A stretch of 64,000 bases of DNA, from contig DKZA01000016.1 in NCBI GenBank assembly GCA_002492525.1, forward strand, positions 92,630 through 156,629, read 5' to 3'. The position numbers and the translations under genes were made by a program. Below, one piece after another: positions 61,860-64,000 of the stretch; positions within the stretch are counted from its first letter, which is position 1; every line of letters starts with the position of its first letter. The DNA is from Lachnospiraceae bacterium UBA7086 (lineage in GTDB: Bacteria > Bacillota > Clostridia > Lachnospirales > Lachnospiraceae). Under the pieces are notes generated by a model, which saw nothing but the letters and a program-made list of their open reading frames with translations, was not told the DNA's origin and searched no databases.

Positions 61860-63791
61860 ATGCAGATTGCCATCTACAGCAGAAAATCCAAATGGACCGG
61901 TAAAGGCGACAGTGTAGAAAACCAGATTGTCATGTGCCGGGAATATATCGAAATGTTCATTGAGGGGGGAGACCAAGCGCAGATCATCGTCTACGAGGAC
62001 GAGGGATTTTCCGGCAAAAATACAAAGCGCCCGCAGTTCCAGAAGATGATGCAAGACATGAGAGAACAGCATTTTGACTATCTGGTCTGCTATAAACTGG
62101 ATCGTCTGGGCAGGAATCTTGCAGACCTGGCCAATCTGATGGAGGATCTGGAGCGCAGGGGCACATCCTTTATCAGCATCAAAGAAAAGTTTGATACAAC
62201 AACACCGATCGGGAAGGCAATGCTGTACTTTTCAGGTGTGCTTGCACAGATGGAGCGGGAGCAGATCGCAGAACGGGTGAAAGACAATATGATCATGCTG
62301 GCCAGAAGCGGGCGGTGGCTTGGCGGTAATACGCCTTTGGGATATTCATCCATAAAGTTAGAAAAAGAAGTCAGCGCCCTTAAGAAAAAATCCATGTACT
62401 GTCTGACGCAGAATCCGGAAGAGATTGGGATTGCCCGTTACATATTTTCCAGTTTTATGGAGTGCAGGTCGCTCACAAAAGTCTTTAAGAATCTGCTCAC
62501 CAGTGATATCAGAACCAGACAGGGAAAGGAGTTTGTCATATCGGGGATCCGGGATATTCTGGTGAATCCGGTATACTGTAAGGCAGATCAGGAAGCTTAT
62601 CAGTATTTTTATGACCTGGGCTGTCAGGTGTGTATAGATGAAGAAGAACTGGATGGTGAATCCGGTCTGATGGGATATGCCAAAACGACATCGACTCATT
62701 ATAAGAACCAGAGTCAGCCCTGCGAATCGTGGATCATAGCGAAAGGGCGGCATCAGGGCATTGTCAGCGGGAAAGAGTTTGTCATGGTACAAAAGCTGCT
62801 GGCATGTAACAAGGAAAAGGGAGCAGCCTTCAAGAATTCCAGAAACAGTGTGTCACTTCTGTCCGGTCTGCTTTACTGTACCTGCGGGCACTTAATGCGG
62901 CCCAAAAACTATCCGGCTTCTCGTGTGACCGAAAAGGGAGAGAGGACTTTCTCCTACCGCTGTCCGTACAAAGATGCCACACATCGGGAAAAATGTGATG
63001 TAAAAAATGTCCACGGCAATACGCTGGATGCAAAGGTCTGTGAGGAGATTATCGGACTGACGAATCCTGATGCAGGGATCATTCCTATGTTAGAGGCATT
63101 GTTAAAGAAGATCAGGGATACAGATGAGGAGGTAGTATCAGAGAAGGATCTGTTACAGCAGGAATATAATAAGAAGAAAGAGGAGATACAGAAGCTGATC
63201 GGATCAATCAAAAATCTGGATGCAGACAGCGTCTCAGTACAATATATTAATGAAGAGATCAAGCGGATGGATGATGTGTGCAGGGAACTGCACAAGAGGA
63301 TCACGGACATGGAGAGCCATAAGGAAGAAAATCTGGATGTTACAGATTACGTGAAAGAATGGCTGGAGAAGATGAAACATTTTCCGCAGATCTTTGAAGA
63401 ACTTTCCATCATACAGAAAAGAGACTTTTTAAAAACGATCATAGAAAAAGTCGTCTGGGATGGAGAAATTGCCCATATTTATATCAGGAACCCGGTGCCA
63501 GGCAGGCACCGGGATATTTTTGTGCGTCTGAAGGAGAAATACTTAAGGCAATGGTATCCAAAGTTTCCGATTTGGAACCATCGCATTGCCGCACCCGCTT
63601 GGGCCCACGATAGCCACAAACTCTCCCTCGGAAATCTGAAGATTTATGTGGGTGAGAGCAGGGGTTTCTCCTTTGAGGTTGTGGTAGGAATAAGAAATAT
63701 CCTGCAAAGACAGTATTGGCTGCATAAAACAACAACTCCTTATGATTATAAGATATTTTATGTTTTTCATGAAAATATGTGTTTTGATTGA
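61860..63791 (+). CDS. large serine recombinase (integrase), C-terminus formed across attR
   Basis: Site-specific recombinase of the TndX/phiC31 type. The N-terminal resolvase domain (about residues 1-150) starts MQIAIYSRKS with the nucleophile Ser at 7. A recombinase domain follows (about 165-280), then a zinc ribbon (LLYCTCGHLMRP to YRCPYKDATHREKC), a coiled coil (about 395-460) and a C-terminal helix. AAAGGAGG precedes the ATG. The frame crosses the element border at 63586, residue 576. The last 68 residues are antisense to the host ABC gene. In the excised circle the tail would instead run into the HTH frame at the left end. Known relatives usually end near residue 550-560, so the tail is likely dispensable. 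Confidence 0.93.
   Translation: MQIAIYSRKSKWTGKGDSVENQIVMCREYIEMFIEGGDQAQIIVYEDEGFSGKNTKRPQFQKMMQDMREQHFDYLVCYKLDRLGRNLADLANLMEDLERRGTSFISIKEKFDTTTPIGKAMLYFSGVLAQMEREQIAERVKDNMIMLARSGRWLGGNTPLGYSSIKLEKEVSALKKKSMYCLTQNPEEIGIARYIFSSFMECRSLTKVFKNLLTSDIRTRQGKEFVISGIRDILVNPVYCKADQEAYQYFYDLGCQVCIDEEELDGESGLMGYAKTTSTHYKNQSQPCESWIIAKGRHQGIVSGKEFVMVQKLLACNKEKGAAFKNSRNSVSLLSGLLYCTCGHLMRPKNYPASRVTEKGERTFSYRCPYKDATHREKCDVKNVHGNTLDAKVCEEIIGLTNPDAGIIPMLEALLKKIRDTDEEVVSEKDLLQQEYNKKKEEIQKLIGSIKNLDADSVSVQYINEEIKRMDDVCRELHKRITDMESHKEENLDVTDYVKEWLEKMKHFPQIFEELSIIQKRDFLKTIIEKVVWDGEIAHIYIRNPVPGRHRDIFVRLKEKYLRQWYPKFPIWNHRIAAPAWAHDSHKLSLGNLKIYVGESRGFSFEVVVGIRNILQRQYWLHKTTTPYDYKIFYVFHENMCFD
63586..63589 (+). other. 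right attachment site (attR core)
   Basis: Element sequence CCATCGCA runs into TTGC, then host CGCACCCGCTTGGGCCC (Walker A codons on the minus strand). Joining element ends at TTGC gives CCATC-GCATTGCT-GATGG, a short inverted repeat as expected for an attP core. Confidence 0.85.
63586..63725 (-). pseudogene. ABC transporter ATPase, 5' part (interrupted)
   Basis: First 46 codons of the importer ATPase, reading QPILSLQDISYSYHNLKGET and ending VAIVGPSGCG, after which the sequence changes to element-derived NAMVPN. AAGGAG lies 10 bases before the ATG at 63725, and TATAAT (63750-63745 on the minus strand) marks a likely promoter. The rest of the gene lies at 24364-25012. Transcription would run into the element antisense to the recombinase gene. 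Confidence 0.93.
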
Positions 63792-63816
63792 AAAGAAAAG
63801 TATTTTGTGGTATCAT
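63788..63816 (+). promoter_or_regulatory. likely argH promoter
   Basis: TTGAAA (63788-63793), 17 bases, TATCAT (63811-63816), 36 bases before argH. The recombinase stop falls inside the -35 region. Confidence 0.55.
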
Positions 63817-63851
63817 CAAATTTAGATTTAATTAAAGTGGAGGACTAGCGC

Positions 63852-64000
63852 ATGGCACAATTGTGGGGCGGCCGTTTTACGAAAGAGACGGATCAGCTTG
63901 TATATAATTTCAATGCGTCCATCTCCTTTGATCAGAAATTTTTCCGTCAGGATATTGAGGGAAGCATTGCGCATGTAGTCATGCTGGCCAAACAGGGAAT
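63852..64000 (+). CDS. argH: argininosuccinate lyase, 5' part
   Basis: Last enzyme of arginine synthesis, cut by the window edge after about 49 residues. The start MAQLWGGRFTKETDQLVYNF and ASISFDQKFFRQDIEGSIAH are characteristic. GGAGGA precedes the ATG. It marks the return to core chromosome on the right of the element. Confidence 0.93.
   Translation, partial: MAQLWGGRFTKETDQLVYNFNASISFDQKFFRQDIEGSIAHVVMLAKQG

Larger units (their letters stand above)
25013..63589 (+). mobile_element. integrated element of about 38.6 kb in an ABC ATPase gene
   Basis: Bounded by a shared TTGC at 25013-25016 and 63586-63589. The flanking host sequences join to one intact Walker A coding sequence (GPSGCGKST). 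The right end carries a large serine recombinase whose reading frame runs over the junction, and the left end a double-HTH protein. Contents: an Hsp70/HerA-type operon, toxin-antitoxin pairs, an Mrr nuclease, a primase-helicase, RNA repair, a GTPase, and YqaJ, Rad52 and DUF927-like genes. I find no relaxase, conjugation channel, capsid or terminase. It is best described as an integrative element of unknown transfer mode. Confidence 0.93.

Noticed and set aside
63543..63770. A complete 75-residue ABC-type protein at the right border
   Set aside because: Only the first 46 residues from the ATG at 63725 are host ATPase. The rest is element sequence, so it is an interrupted gene, not a small protein.

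Overview
The window looks like a chromosome segment of an anaerobic Firmicute of the Lachnospiraceae type (Clostridia). Grounds for this: strong AGGAGG-type ribosome sites, canonical TTGACA/TATAAT promoters, the anaerobic ribonucleotide reductase pair nrdD-nrdG, a serC-serA-DUF1015 cluster, and paired Glu/Pro-rich surface proteins of a kind common in that family. The species cannot be fixed from the sequence alone.

Bases 1-25012 are core chromosome: a VanY-like carboxypeptidase (cut by the window edge), tgt, yajC, two related surface proteins, a branched-chain amino acid block (leuB, a membrane glycosyltransferase-like gene, ilvD, ilvB), an L,D-transpeptidase, serC, serA, a DUF1015 gene, glgB with an unusual coiled-coil tail, an mscS-type channel, tRNA-Thr(CGT), nrdD-nrdG, two small membrane proteins, and an ABC importer whose ATPase gene is cut. 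Palindromic REP-like repeats lie between these core genes. I found none in the insertion.

Bases 25013-63589 are one integrated element of about 38.6 kb, inserted in the Walker A codons of the ABC transporter ATPase gene. The 3' part of that gene ends at 25012 and its 5' part lies at 63586-63725. Joining them at the shared TTGC restores GPSGCGKST exactly. A large serine recombinase (61860-63791) sits at the right end and probably made the insertion. I see no relaxase, type IV secretion, capsid or terminase gene.

The element has a left scar zone of gene remnants and small genes (25.1-28.0 kb) and an A+T-rich five-gene operon (28.3-36.4 kb). The operon encodes a coiled-coil protein with a GrpE-like tail, an Hsp70-like ATPase, a HerA/FtsK-like ATPase with a Ser-rich insert, a Gly-rich protein that may act on membranes, and a small unknown protein. 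A WYL regulator, an unknown protein and a TerB-like protein follow. A cargo block (39.8-43.7 kb) holds two toxin-antitoxin pairs, a broken DUF3800 gene and an Mrr-type nuclease. A replication, recombination and RNA-repair block (44.0-57.6 kb) holds a primase-helicase, two zinc-ribbon membrane proteins, a kinase-phosphatase-RNA ligase fusion, a GTPase, DUF5688, DUF932, YqaJ and Rad52-like genes. An unknown gene, a DUF927-like ATPase and the recombinase complete the right end (57.8-63.6 kb).

Two results stand out. First, the Hsp70/GrpE-like/HerA/membrane-protein operon is a strong candidate for an undescribed conflict (defence) system. Second, five promoters spread over the element share a 15-base dyad, TGACA-N5-TGTCA, always followed after exactly 11 bases by a -10 box. 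This implies an element-wide regulon that switches on the operon, the TerB locus, a zinc-ribbon protein, the GTPase and a small gene together. After the element, argH begins at 63852 and the core chromosome resumes.
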